A stretch of DNA of 64,000 bases from Anthonomus grandis grandis. Taxonomy: Eukaryota > Arthropoda > Insecta > Coleoptera > Curculionidae. The DNA lies in assembly GCF_022605725.1 (NCBI RefSeq), contig NC_065547.1, forward strand, positions 18,827,167-18,891,166. The letters run 5' to 3'. The notes beneath the pieces are model-generated. The model did no database searches and had not been told where the DNA came from. It was given only the letters and a program-made list of their open reading frames with translations. The position numbers were made by a program, and so were the translations under genes. This document shows positions 1 to 14,876 of the stretch, piece after piece. Positions within the stretch are counted from its first letter, which is position 1, and each line of letters starts with the position of its first letter.

Positions 1-3000
1 TCTATTACTGTTATTTATTATTCGAATACAATTTACATTTACTATATCGCATATACAAGATAGCCAAATGATGTTTTTTACGGTTTGAACACAACCAGAG
101 TTAAGAAAATATAATAACTAATAGCGTTAACGATTGTTCCGATTTAATTTTAATTTAATTTTTAGATATAATTTGATTAACCCTAATTTATTTTTAAAAA
201 TATTTTGTTGTATTGTGTTTAAAAAAAATAGTCATATCTCAGTCAATTACGATTATCTATTATTCAAATTTATTTTAAAATTAATATTTAGGTTATACAA
301 GATGACTCAAATGATCCTTTTTAAGTTTAGGACATATCTCTTAATTTTTCTTATAAATTGTTTTTTTTTTTTAAATATTATATCTCACTCTATTACTGTT
401 ATTTATTATTCGAATATAAGTTATATTTACTATTTCGCATATACAAGATAGCCAAAAGATGTTTTTTACGGTTTGAACACAACCAGAATTAAGAAAATGT
501 AATAACTAATAGCGTTAGCGATTGTTCCGATTTAATTTTAATTCAATTTTTAGATAAAATTTGAATAACCCTAAATAATTTTTTAAAGTATTCTGATGTA
601 TTGTGTTTAAAAAAAATAGTCATATCTCACTCAATTACGGTTATCTATTATGCAAATTTATTTTAAAATTAATATTTAGGTTATACAAGATGACCCAAAT
701 GATCCTTTTTAAGTTTTGGACATAACCAGGGTTAAGAAAATAGAACAATTAATCATTACAGCATTGTCCGATTTGAGTCCAATTTAATTTTTGAAGTTCA
801 TTTGATGTACTGTAAATTATTTTTAAAATTTTTCTTATGAATTGTTTTTTTTAAAAAATTATTATATCTCACTCTATTACCGTTATTTATTATTCGAATA
901 TAATTTACATTTACTATTTCGCATATACAAGATAGCCAAATGATGTTTTTTACGTTTTGAACACAACCAGAATTAAGAAAATATAACAACTAATAGCGTT
1001 AACGAATGTTCCGATTTAATTTTAATTTAATTTTTAGATATAATTTGATTAACCCTAAATGATTTTTAAAAATATTTTGAGGTATTGTGTTTAAAAAAAA
1101 TAATCATATCTTACTCAATTACGGTTATCTATAATTCAAATTTATTTTAAAATTAATATTTAGGTTATACAAGATGACCCAATTGATCCTTTTTAAGTTT
1201 TGGACATAACCAGGATTAAGAAAATAGAACAATTAATCATTATAGCATTGTCCGATTTATTTCCAATTTCATTTTTGAAGTTCATTTGATGTACTGTAAA
1301 TTATTTTTAAAATCTTATCAATTGCTTTTTAAAAAAATAATCATATCTCACTCTATTACTGTTATCTATTATTCGAATATAATTTAATTTTACTATTTCG
1401 CATATACAAGATAGCCAAATGATGTTTTTTACGGTTTGAACACAACCAGAGTTAAGAAAATGTAATAACTAATAGCGTTGGCGATTGTTCCGATTTAATT
1501 TTAATTTAATTTTTAGATATAATTTGATTAACCCTAAATGATTTTTAAAAATAATTTGATGTATTGTGTTTAAAAAAAAATAGTCATATCTCACTCAATT
1601 ACGGTTATCTATTATTCAAATATAATTTAAAATTATTATTTAGGTTATACAAGATGACACAAATGATTCTTTTTAAGTTTCGGACATAACCAGGGTTAAG
1701 AAAATAGAACGATTAATCATTATAGCATTGTCCGATTTGATTTCAATTTAATTTTTAAAGTTCATTTGATTTACTGTAAATTATTTTTTAAATTTTTCTT
1801 ATAAATTGTTTTTTAAAAAAAATATTTATATCCCACTCTATTACTGTTATCTATTATTCGAATATAAGTTAAATTTACTATTTCGCATATACAAGATAGC
1901 CAAATGATGTTTTTTACGGTTTGAACACAACCAGAGTTAAGAAAATGTAATAACTAATAGCGTTAGCGATTGTTCCGATTTAATTTTAATTCAATTCTTA
2001 GATAAAATTTGAATAACCCTAAATAATTTTTTAAAGTATTCTGATGTATTGTGTTTAAAAAAAATAGTCATATCTCACTCAATTACGGTTATCTATTATT
2101 CAAATTTATTTTAAAATTAATATTTAGGTTATACAAGATGACCCAAATGATCCTTTTTAAGTTTTGGACATAACCAGGGTTAAGAAAATAGAACAATTAT
2201 TCATTATAGCATTGTCGGATTTAATTCCAATTTAATTTTTGAAGTTCATTTAATGTACTCTAAATTATTTTTAATATTTTTCTTATGAATTGTTTTTTAA
2301 AAAAAATATTATATGCCACTCTATTACTGTTATTTATTATGCGAATATAATTTACATTTACTATATCGCATATACAAGATATCCAAATGATGTTTTTTAC
2401 GGTTTGACGACAACCAGAATTAAGAAAATATAATAACTAATAGCGTTGACGATTGTTCCGATTAAATTTTTAGATATAATTTGATTTAACCCTAAATGAT
2501 TTTTAAAAATATTTTGAGGTATTGTGTTTAAAAAAAATAATCATATCTCACTCAATTACGGTTATCTATTATTCAAATTTATTTTAAAATTAATATTTAG
2601 GTTATACAAGATGACCCAATTGATCCTTTTTAAGTTTTGGACATAACCAGGATTAAGAAAATAGAACAATTAATCATTATATGTCCGATTTATTTCCAAT
2701 ATAATTATTGAAGTTCATTTGATGTACTGTAATTTATTTTTAAAATTTTATGAATTGCTTTTTAAAAAAATAATCATATCTCACTTTGTTACTGTTATCT
2801 ATTATTCGAATATAATTTAATTTTACTATTTCGCATATACAAGATAGCCAAATGATGTTTTTTACGGTTTGAACACAACCAGAACTAAGAAAATATAATA
2901 ACTAATAGCGTTACCGATTGTTCCAATTTAATTTTAAATTAATTTTTAGATATAATTTGATTAACCCTAAATAATTTTTAAAGATATTTTGATGTATTGT

Positions 3001-4729
3001 GTTTAAAGAAAAAAGTCATATCTCACTCAATTACAGTTATCTATTATTCAAATACAATTTAAAATTATTATTTGGGTTATACAAGATGACCCAATTGATC
3101 CTTTTTAAGTTTTGGACATAACCAGGGCTAAGAAAATAAAACAATTATTCATTATAGCATTGTCCGATTTAATTCCAATTTAATTTTTGAAGTTCATTTG
3201 ATTTACTGTAAATTATTTTTTAAATTTTTCTTATAAATTGTTTATTAAAAAAAATAATTATATCTCACTCTATTACTGTTATCTATTATTCGAATAAGAT
3301 TTAAATTTACTATTTCGCATATACAAGAGAGCCAAATGATGTTCTTTACGGTTTGAAGACAGCCACAATTAAGAAAACATAATAAATAATAGCATTAACG
3401 ATTGTTCCGATTTAATTTTTAGATATAATTTGTTTAACCCTAAGTAATTTGTTAAAATATTTTGATGTATTGTGTTTAAAAAAAATAGTCATATCTCACT
3501 CAATTACGGTTATCTATTATTTAAATATAATTTAAAATTATTATTTAGTTTATACAAGATGACTCAAATGATCCTTTTTATGTTTTGGACATAACCAGGA
3601 TAAAGAAAATCGATTACTATTACCTATAACTATTGTTCCGATATGATTTTAATTTTTAGATATAATTTGTTTAACCCTAAATAATTATTTTAAATATTTT
3701 AATGTATTGTTTTTAAAAAAAAAATAGTCATATCTCACTCAATTACGGTTATCTATTATTCAAATTTATTTTAAAATTAATATTTAGGTTATACAAGATG
3801 ACTCAAATGATCCTTTTAAAGTTTTGGACATAACGAGGGTTAAGAAAATAGAACGATTAATCATTAAAGCATTGTCCGATTTGATTTCAATTTAATTTTT
3901 AAAGTTCATTTGATTAACTGTAAATAATTTTTTAAATTTTTCTTATAAATTGTTTTTTAAAAAAAATAATTATATCTCACTCTATTACTGTTATCTATTA
4001 TTCGAATATAAGTTAAATTTACTATTTCGCATATACAAGATAGCCAAATGATGTTTTTTGCGGTTTGAACACAACCAGAGTTAAGAAAATGTAATAACTA
4101 ATAGCGTTAGCGATTGTTCCGATTTAATTTTAATTCAATTTTTCTATAAAATTTGAATAACCCTAAATGATTTTTAAAAATAGTTTTATGTATTGTTTTA
4201 AAAAAATAGTCATATCTCACTCAATTACGGTTATCTAATATTCAAATATAATTTAAAATTATTATTTAGTTTATACAAGATGACTCAAATGATCCTTTTT
4301 ATGTTTTGGACATAACCAGGATAAAGAAAATCGATTACTATTACCTATAGCTATTGTTCCGATATGATTTCAATTTAATTTTTAGATATAATTTGTTTAA
4401 CCCTAAATAATTATTTTAATTATTTTAATGTATTGTTTTTAAAAAAAAATAGTCATATCTCACTCAATTACGGTTATCTATTATTCAAATTTATTTTAAA
4501 ATTAATATTTAGGTTATACAAGATGACCCAAATGATCCTTTTTAAGTTTTGGACATAACCAGGGTTAAGAAAATAGAACAATTAATCATTACAGCATTGT
4601 CCGATTTGAATCCAATTTAATTTTTGAAGTTCATTTGATGTACTGTAAATTATTATTAAAATTTTTCTTATGAATTGTTTTTTTTTTTAAATTATTATAT
4701 CTCACTCTATTACCGTTATTTATTATTCG

Positions 4730-6115
4730 AATATAATTTACATTTACTATTTCGCATATACAAGATAGCCAAATGATGTTTTTTACGGTTTGAACACAAC
4801 CAGAATTAAGAAAATATAATAACTAATAGCGTTAACGATTGTTCCGAAAAAATTTTTAGATATAATTTGATTACTGATATCTATTATTCGAATATAATTT
4901 AAATTTACTATTTCGCATATACAAGATAGCCAAATGATGTTTTTTGCGGTTTGAACACAACCAGAGTTAAGAAAATGTAATAACTAATAGCGTCAACGAT
5001 TGTTCCGATTAAATTTTTAGATATAATTTGATTAACCCTAAATGATTTTTAAAAATATTTTGAGGTATTGTGTTTAAAAAAAATAATCATATCTTACTCA
5101 ATTACGGTTATCTATAATTCAAATTTATTTTAAAATTAATATTTAGGTTATACAAGATGACCCAATTGATCCTTTTTAAGTTTTGGACATAACCAGGGTT
5201 AAGAAAATAGAACGATTAATCATTATAGCATTGTCCGATTTGATTCCAATTTAATCTTTGAAGTTCATTTGATGTACTGTAAATTATTTGTAAAATTTTT
5301 CTTATGAATTGTTTTTAAAAAAAATAATTATATCTCACTCTATTACTGATATCTATTATTCGAATATAATTTAAATTTACTATTTCGCATATACAAGAAA
5401 GCCAAATGATGTTTTTTACGGTTTGAACAGAACCAGAGTTAAGAAAATGTAATAACTAATAGCGTTAGCGATTGTTCCGATTTAATTTTAATTCAATTTT
5501 TAGATAAAATTTGAATAACCCTAAATAATTTTTTAAAGTATTCTGATGAATTGTGTTTAAAAAAAATAGTCATATCTCACTCAATTACGGTTATCTATTA
5601 TTCAAATTTATTTTAAAATTAATATTTAGGTTATACAAGATGACCCAAATGATCCTTTTTAAGTTTTGGACATAACCAGGGTTAAGAAAATAGAACAATT
5701 AATCATTACAGCATTGTCCGATTTGAATCCAATTTAATTTTTGAAGTTCATTTGATGTACTGTAAATTATTATTAAAATTTTTCTTATGAATTGTTTTTT
5801 TTTAAAAATTATTATATCTCACTCTATTACCGTTATTTATTATTCGAATATAATTTACATTTACTATTTCGCATATACAAGATAGCCAAATGATGTTTTT
5901 TACGGTTTGAACACAACCAGAATTAAGAAAATATAATAACTAATAGCGTTAACGATTGTTCCGAAAAAATTTTTAGATATAATTTGATTACTGATATCTA
6001 TTATTCGAATATAATTTAAATTTACTATTTCGCATATACAAGATAGCCAAATGATGTTTTTTGCGGTTTGAACACAACCAGAGTTAAGAAAATGTAATAA
6101 CTAATAGCGTTAACG
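4730..6115. repeat. Shortened A monomer present twice, 1117 bp apart
   Basis: At 4871 and again at 5988 the A-type text AATTTGATTA jumps straight into CTGATATCTATTATTCG, skipping the usual tail of the monomer, so the two flanking GATAGCC boxes are only about 175 bp apart. Both copies also share the rare run CCGAAAAAATTTTTAG just before the junction. One deletion followed by duplication of a block of several monomers explains this. Confidence 0.85.
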
Positions 6116-7699
6116 ATTGTTCCGATTAAATTTTTAGATATAATTTGATTAACCCTAAATGATTTTTAAAAATATTTTGAGGTATTGTGTTTAAAAAAAA
6201 TAATCATATCTCACTCAATTACGGTTATCTATTATTCAAATTTATTTTAAAATTAATATTTAGGTTATACAAGTGGACCCAATTGATCCTTTTTAAGTTT
6301 TGGACAAAACCAGGATTAAGAAAATAGAACAATTAATCATTATAGCATTGTCCGATTTATTTCCAATTTAATTTTTGAAGTTCATTTGATGTACTGTAAA
6401 TTATTTTTAAAATCTTATGAATTGCTTTTTAAAAAAATAATCATATCTCACTTTGTTACTGTTATCTATTATTCGAATATAATTTAATTTTACTCTTTCG
6501 CATATACAAGATAGCCAAAAGATGTTTTTTACGGTTTGAACACAACCAGAGTTAAGAAAATGTAATAACTAATAGCGTTAGCGATTGTTCCAATTTAATT
6601 TTAAATCAATTTTTAGATATAATTTGATTAACCCTAAATAATTTTTAAAGATATTTTGATGTATTGTGTTTAAAGAAAAAAGTCATATCTTACTCAATTA
6701 CGGTTATCTATTATTCAAATACAATTTAAAATTATTATTTGGGTTATACAAGATGACCCAATTGATCCTTTTTAAGTTTTGGACATAACCAGGGTTAAGA
6801 AAATAAAACAAATATTCATTATAGCATTGTCCGATTTAATTCTAATTTAATTTTTGAAGTTCATTTGATGTACTGTAAATAATTTTTTAAATTTTTCTTA
6901 TAAATTGTTTTTTAAAAAAAATAATTATATCTCACTCTATTACTGTTATCTATTATTCGAATATAAGTTAAATTTACTATTTAGCATATACAAGATAGCC
7001 AAATGATGTTTTTTACGGTTTGAACACAACCAGAGTTAAGAAAATGTAATAACTAATAGCGTTAGCGATTGTTCCGATTTAATTTTAATTCAATTTTTAG
7101 ATAAAATTTGAATAACCCTAAATGATTTTTAAAAATAATTTGATGTATTGTGTTTAAAAAAAAATAGTCATATCTCACTCAATTACGGTTATCTATTATT
7201 CAAATATAATTCAAAATTATTATTTAGGTTATACAAGATGACTCAAATGATCCTTTTTATGTTTTGGACATAACCAGGATAAAGAAAATCGATTACTATT
7301 ACCTATAGGTATTGTTCCGATATGATTTTAATTTAATTTTTAGATATAATTTGTTTTACCCTAAATAATTATTTTAAATTTTTTAATGTATTGTTTTATA
7401 AAAAAATAGTCATATCTCACTCAATTACGGTTATCTATTATTCAAATTTATTTTAAAATTAATATTTAGGTTATACAAAATGAGTCAAATGATCCTTTTT
7501 AAGTTCAGGACATAACCAGGGTTAAGAAAATAGAACGATTAATCATTATAGCATTGTCCGATTTGATTCCAATTTAATTTTTAAAGTTCATTTGATTTAC
7601 TGTAAATTATTTTTTAAATTTTTCTTATAAATTGTTTTTTAAAAAAAATATTATATGCCACTCTATTACTGTTATTTATTATTCGAATATAATTTACAT

Positions 7700-8877
7700 T
7701 TACTATATCGCATATACAAGATAGCCAAATGATGTTTTTTGCGGTTTGAACACAACCAGAGTTAAGAAAATGTAATAACTAATAGCGTTGGCGATTGTTC
7801 CTATTTACTTTTAATTCAATTTTTAGATATAATTTGATTAACCCTAAATGATTTTTAAAATAGTTTTATGTATTATGTTTTAAAAAAATAGTCATATCTC
7901 ACTCAATTACGGTTATCTATTATTCAAATATAATTTAAAATTATTATTTAGGTTATACAAGATGACTCGAATGATCCTTTTTATGTTTTGGACATAACCA
8001 GGATAAAGAAAATCGATTAATATTACCTATAGCTATTGTTCCAATATGATTTCAATTTAATTTTTAGATATAATTTGTTTAACCCTAAGTAATACTTTAA
8101 AATATTGTGATGTGATTAAAAAAAATAGACATATCTCACTCAATTACGGTTATCTATAATTCAAATTTGTTTTAAAATGAATATTTAGGTTATACAAGAT
8201 GACCCAATTGATCCTTTTTAAGTTTTGGACATAACCAGGGTTAAGAAAATAGAACGATTAATCATTATAGCATTGTCCGATTTGATTCCAATTTAATCTT
8301 TGAAGTTCATTTGATGTACTGTAAATTATTTGTAAAATTTTTCTTATGAATTGTTTTTAAAAAAAATAATTATATTTCACTCTATTACTGATATCTATTA
8401 TTCGAATATAATTTAAATTTACTATTTCGCATATACAAGATAGCCAAATGATGTTTTTTGCGGTTTGAACACAACCAGAGTTAAGAAAATGTAATAACTA
8501 ATAGCGTTGGCGATTGTTCCTATTTACTTTTAATTCAATTTTTAGATATAATTTGATTAACCCTAAATGATTTTTAAAATAGTTTTATGTATTATGTTTT
8601 AAAAAAATAGTCATATCTCACTCAATTACGGTTATCTATTATTCAAATATAATTTAAAATTATTATTTAGGTTATACAAGATGACTCGAATGATCCTTTT
8701 TATGTTTTGGACATAACCAGGATAAAGAAAATCGATTAATATTACCTATAGCTATTGTTCCAATATGATTTCAATTTAATTTTTAGATATAATTTGTTTA
8801 ACCCTAAGTAATACTTTAAAATATTGTGATGTGATTAAAAAAAATAGACATATCTCACTCAATTACGGTTATCTATT
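7700..8877. repeat. Near-identical three-monomer block repeated at 719 bp
   Basis: The segment near 7700-8158 recurs at 8419-8877 with an offset of 719 bp. It includes the private variants GTTCCTATTTACTTTTAATTC, GATGACTCGAATGATCC and GTGATGTGATTAAAAAAAAT. The unit is A plus C plus a further monomer, a trimeric higher-order repeat. A partial third copy of the GACTCGAATG variant lies near 15605. Confidence 0.85.
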
Positions 8878-11220
8878 ATTCAAAATTATTTTAAAATTAA
8901 TATTAAGGTTATACAAGATGACCCAATTGATCCTTTTTAAGTTTTGGACATAACCAGGGTTAAGAAAATAGAACAATTATTCATTATAGCATTGTCGGAT
9001 TTAATTCCAATTTAATTTTTGAAGTTCATTTAATGTACTCTAAATTATTTTTAATATTTTTCTTATGAATTGTTTTTTAAAAAAAATATTATATGCCACT
9101 CTATTACTGTTATTTATTATTCAAATATAATTTACATTTACGATATCGCATATACAAGATATCCAAATGATGTTTTTTACGGTTTGAACACAACCAGAAT
9201 TGAGAAAATATAATAACTAATAGCGTTGACGATTGTTCCGATTAAATTTTTAGATATAATTTGATTAACCCTAAATGATTTTTAAAAATATTTTGAGGTA
9301 TTGTGTTTAAAAAAAATAATCATATCTCACTCAATTACGGTTATCTATTATTCAAATTTATTTTAAAATTAATATTTAGGTTATACAAGTGGACCCAATA
9401 GATCCTTTTTAAGTTTTGGACATAACCAGGATTAAGAAAATAGAACAATTAATCATTATAGCATTGTCCGATTTATTTCCAATTTAATTTTTGAAGTTCA
9501 TTTGATTTACTGTAAATTATTTTTAAAATTTTTCATATAAATTGTTTTTTAAAAAAAATAATTATATCTCACTCTATTACTGTTATCTATTATTCGAATA
9601 TAAGTTATATTTACTATTTCGCATATACAAGAAAGCCAAATGATGTTTTTTACGGTTTGAACACAACCAGAGTTAAGAAAATGTAATAACTAATAGCGTT
9701 AGCGATTGTTCCGATTTAATTTTAATTCAATTTTTAGATAAAATTTGAATAACCCTAAATAATTTTTTAAAGTATTCTGATGAATTGTGTTTAAAAAAAA
9801 TAGTCATATCTCACTCAATTGCGGTTATCTATTATTCAAATTTATTTTAAAATTAATATTTAGGTTATACAAGATGACCCAAATGATCCTTTTTAAGTTT
9901 TGGACATAACCAGGGTTAAGAAAATAGAACAATTAATCATTACAGCATTGTCCGATTTGAATCCAATTTAATTTTTGAAGTTCATTTGATGTACTGTAAA
10001 TTATTTTTAAAATCTTATCAATTGCTTTTTAAAAAAATAATCATATCTTACTCCTATTACTGTTTTCTATTATTCGAATATAATTTAATTTTACTATTTC
10101 GCATATACAAGATAGCCAAATGATGTTTTTTACGGTTTGAACACAACCAGAACTAAGAAAATATAATAACTAATAGCGTTAACGATTGTTCCAATTTAAT
10201 TTTAAATTAATTTTTAGATATAATTTGACTAACCCTAAATGATTTTTAAAAATATTTTGATGTGTTGTGTTTAAACAAAAAAGTCATATCTCACTCAATT
10301 ACGGTTATCTATTATTCAAATACAATTTAAAATTATTATTTAGGTTATACAAGATGACCCAATTGATCCTTTTTAAGTTTTGGACATGACCAGGTTAAGA
10401 AAATAGGACAATTATTCATTATAGCATTGTCCGATTTAATTTTTGAAGTTCATTTGATGTACTGTAAATTATTTTTAAAATCTTTCTTATGAATTGTTTT
10501 TTAAAAAACTAATCATATCTCACTCTATTACTGTTATCTATTATTCGAATATAATTTAAATTTACTATTTCGCATATACGAGATAGCCAAATGATGTTTT
10601 TTACGGTTTGAACACAACCAGAGGTAAGAAAATATAATAACTAATAGCGTTAGCGATTGTTCCGATTTAATTTTAAATCAATTTTTAGATATAATTTGAT
10701 TAACCCTAAATGATATTTAAAACTAGTTTTATGTATTGTGTTTAAAGAAAAAAGTCATCTCACTCAATTACGGTTATCTATTATTCAAATTTATTTTAAA
10801 ATTAATATTTAGGTTATACAAGATGACCCAATTGATCCTTTTTAAGTTTTGGACATAACGAGGGTTAAGAAAATAGAACGATTAATCATTAAAGCATTGT
10901 CCGATTTGATTTCAATTTAATTTTTAAAGTTCATTTGATTTACTGTAAATAATTTTTTAAATTTTTCTTATAAATTGTTTTTTAAAAAAAATAATTATAT
11001 CTCACTCTATTACTGTTATCTATTATTCGAATATAAGTTAAATTTACTATTTAGCATATACAAGATAGCCAAATGATGTTTTTTACGGTTTGAACACAAC
11101 CAGAGTTAAGAAAATGTAATAACTAATAGCGTTAGCGATTGTTCCGATTTAATTTTAATTCAATTTTTAGATAAAATTTGAATAACCCTAAATAATTTTT
11201 TAAAGTATTCTGATGTATTG

Positions 11221-12450
11221 TGTTTAAAAAAAATAGTCATATCTCACTCAATTACGGTTATCTATTATTCAAATTTATTTTAAAATTAATATTTAGGTTA
11301 TACAAGATGACCCAAATGATCCTTTTTAAGTTTTGGACATAACCAGAATGAAGAAAATCGATTTCTATTACCTATAGCTATTGTTCCGATACGATTTCAA
11401 TTTAATTTTTACATATAATTTGTTTAATCCTAAGTAATATTTTTAAATATTTTGATGTATTGTGTTTAAAAAAAATAGTCATATCTTACTCAATTACGGT
11501 TATCTATTATTCAAATTTATTTTAAAATTAATATTTAGGTTATACAAGATGACCCAAATGATCCTTTTTAAGTTTTGGACATAACCAGAATGAAGAAAAT
11601 CGATTTCTATTACCTATAGCTATTGTTCCGATATGATTTTAATTTTTAGATATAATTTGTTTAACCCTATATAATTATTTTAAATATTTTAATGTATTGT
11701 TTTTAAAAAAAAAATAGTCATATCTCACTCAATTACGGTTATCTATTATTCAAATTTATTTTTAAATTTATATTTAGGTCATACAAGATGACCCAAATGA
11801 TCCTTTTTTACGGTTTGAACACAACCAGAGTTAAGAAAATGTAATAACTAATAGCGTTAGCGATTGTTCCGATTTAATTTTAATTCAATTTTTAGATAAA
11901 ATTTGAATAACCCTAAATAATTTTTTAAAGTATTCTGATGTATTGTGTTTAAAAAAAATAGTCATATCTCACTCAATTACGGTTATCTATTATTCAAATT
12001 TATTTTAAAATTAATATTTAGGTTATACAAGATGACCCAAATGATCCTTTTTAAGTTTTGGACATAACCAGAATGAAGAAAATCGATTTCTATTACCTAT
12101 AGCTATTGTTCCGATACGATTTCAATTTAATTTTTACATATAATTTGTTTAATCCTAAGTAATATTTTTAAATATTTTGATGTATTGTGTTTAAAAAAAA
12201 TAGTCATATCTCACTCAATTATGGTTATCTATTATTCAAATTTATTTTAAAATTAATATTTAGGTTATACAAGATGACCCAAATGATCCTTTTTAAGTTT
12301 TGGACATAACCAGAATGAAGAAAATCGATTTCTATTACCTATAGCTATTGTTCCGATATGATTTTAATTTTTAGATATAATTTGTTTAACCCTATATAAT
12401 TATTTTAAATATTTTAATGTATTGTTTTAAAAAAAAAAATAGTCATATCT
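11221..12450. repeat. Trimer duplication with a chimeric B/A monomer
   Basis: The CCAGAATGAAGAAAATCG variant with GATACGATTTC and TTTAATCCTAAG occurs at about 11341 and again at 12066, an offset of 725 bp. At about 11800 a B monomer (ATGATCCTTTTTTA) switches directly into the middle of an A monomer (CGGTTTGAACACAACC) at equivalent positions. This is the expected product of an out-of-register exchange between B and A. Confidence 0.8.
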
Positions 12451-13178
12451 CACTCAATTACGGTTATCTATTATTCAAATTTATTTTTAAATTAATATTT
12501 AGGTTATACAAGATGACTCAAATGATCCTTTTTAAGTTTTGGACATAACGAGGGTTAAGAAAATAGAACAATTAATCATTATAGCATTGTCCGAGTTGAT
12601 TCCAATTTAATTTTTGAAGTTCATTTGATGTACTGTAAATTATTTTTAAATTTTTTCTTATGAATTGTTTTTTTTTTAAATTATTATATCTCACTCAATT
12701 ACCGTTATTTATTATTCGAATATAATTTAAATTTACTATTTCGCATATACAAGATAGCCAAATGATGTTTTTTACGGTTTGAACACAACCAGAATTAAGA
12801 AAATATAATAACTAATAGCGTTAACGAATGTTCCGATTTAATTTTAATTTAATTTTTAGATATAATTTGATTAACCCTAAATGATTTTTAAAAATAATTT
12901 GATGTATTGTGTTTAAAAAAAAATAGTCATATCTCACTCAATTACGGTTATCTATTATTCAAATATAATTTAAAATTATTATTTAGGTTATACAAGATGA
13001 CTCAAATGATCCTTTTTATATTTTGGACATAACCAGGATAAAGAAAATCGATTACTATTACCTATAGCTATTGTTCCGATATGATTTTAATTTAATTTTT
13101 AGATATAATTTGTTTAACCCTATATAATTATTTTAAATATTTTAATGTATTGTTTTTAAAAAAAAAATAGTCATATCT

Positions 13179-14876
13179 CACTCAATTACGGTTATCTATT
13201 ATTCAAATTTATTTTAAAATTAATATTTAGGTTATACAAGATGACTCAAATGATCCTTTTTAAGTTTTGGACATAACCAGGGTTAAGAAAATAGAACGAT
13301 TAATCATTATAGCATTGTCCGATTTGATTCCAATTTAATTTTTAAAGTTCATTTGATTTACTGTAAATTATTTTTTAAATTTTTCTTATAAATTCTTTTT
13401 TAAAAAAAATATTATATGCCACTCTATTAATGTTATTTATTATTCGAATATAATTTACATTTACTATATCGCATATACAAGATAGCCAAATGATGTTTTT
13501 TACGGTTTGAACACAACCAGAATTAAGAAAATATAATAACTAATAGCGTTAACGATTGTTCCGATTAAATTTTTAGATATAATTTGATTAACCCTAAATG
13601 ATTTTTAAAAATATTTTGAGGTATTGTGTTTAAAAAAAATAATCATATCTTACTCAATTACGGTTATCTATGATTCAAATTTATTTTAAAATTAATATTT
13701 AGGTTATACAAGATGACCCAATTGATCCTTTTAAAGTTTTGGACATAACCAGGATTAAGAAAATAGAACAATTAATCATTATAGCATTGTCCGATTTATT
13801 TCCAATTTAATTTTTGAAGTTCATTTGTTGTACTGTAAATTATTTTTAAAATCTTATCAATTGCTTTTTAAAAAAATAATCATATCTCACTCTATTACTG
13901 TTATCTATTATTCGAATATAATTTAATTTTACTATTTCGCATATACAAGATAGCCAAATGATGTTTTTTACGGTTTGAACAGAACCAGAACTAAGAAAAT
14001 ATAATAACTAATAGCGTTTACGATTGTTCCAATTTAATTTTAAATTAATTTTTAGATATAATTTGATTAACCCTAAATGATTTTTAAAAATATTTTGATG
14101 TATTGTGTTTAAAGAAAAAAGTCATATCTCACTCAATTACGGTTATCTATTATTCAAATTTATTTTAAAATTAATATTTAGGTTATACAAGATGACTCAA
14201 ATGATCCTTTTTAAGTTTTGGACATAACGAGGGTTAAGAAAATAGAACGATTAATCATTATAGCATTGTCCGATTTGATTCCAATTTAATTTTTAAAGTT
14301 CATTTGATTTACTGTAAATTATTTTTTAAATTTTTCTTATAAATTCTTTTTTAAAAAAAATATTATATGCCACTCTATTAATGTTATTTATTATTCGAAT
14401 ATAATTTACATTTACTATATCGCATATACAAGATAGCCAAATGATGTTTTTTACGGTTTGAACACAACCAGAATTAAGAAAATATAATAACTAATAGCGT
14501 TAACGATTGTTCCGATTAAATTTTTAGATATAATTTGATTAACCCTAAATGATTTTTAAAAATATTTTGAGGTATTGTGTTTAAAAAAAATAATCATATC
14601 TTACTCAATTACGGTTATCTATGATTCAAATTTATTTTAAAATTAATATTTAGGTTATACAAGATGACCCAATTGATCCTTTTAAAGTTTTGGACATAAC
14701 CAGGATTAAGAAAATAGAACAATTAATCATTATAGCATTGTCCGATTTATTTCCAATTTAATTTTTGAAGTTCATTTGTTGTACTGTAAATTATTTTTAA
14801 AATCTTATCAATTGCTTTTTAAAAAAATAATCATATCTCACTCTATTACTGTTATCTATTATTCGAATATAATTTA
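13179..14876. repeat. About 745-bp block tandemly duplicated at 951-bp spacing
   Basis: About 13179-13925 and 14130-14876 are almost identical and share private changes such as ATAAATTCTTTTTT (13389 and 14340), CACTCTATTAATG and TCTATGATTCAAAT. The offset is 951 bp, about four monomers. The copies diverge where one continues AATTTAATTTTAC and the other AATTTAAATTTAC. Confidence 0.85.

Noticed and set aside
134..451. Short open frames in the satellite (134, 798, 19335)
   Set aside because: They follow monomer text and recur only because stop-poor phases exist in some monomers; composition is Phe/Leu/Asn-rich with no domain.
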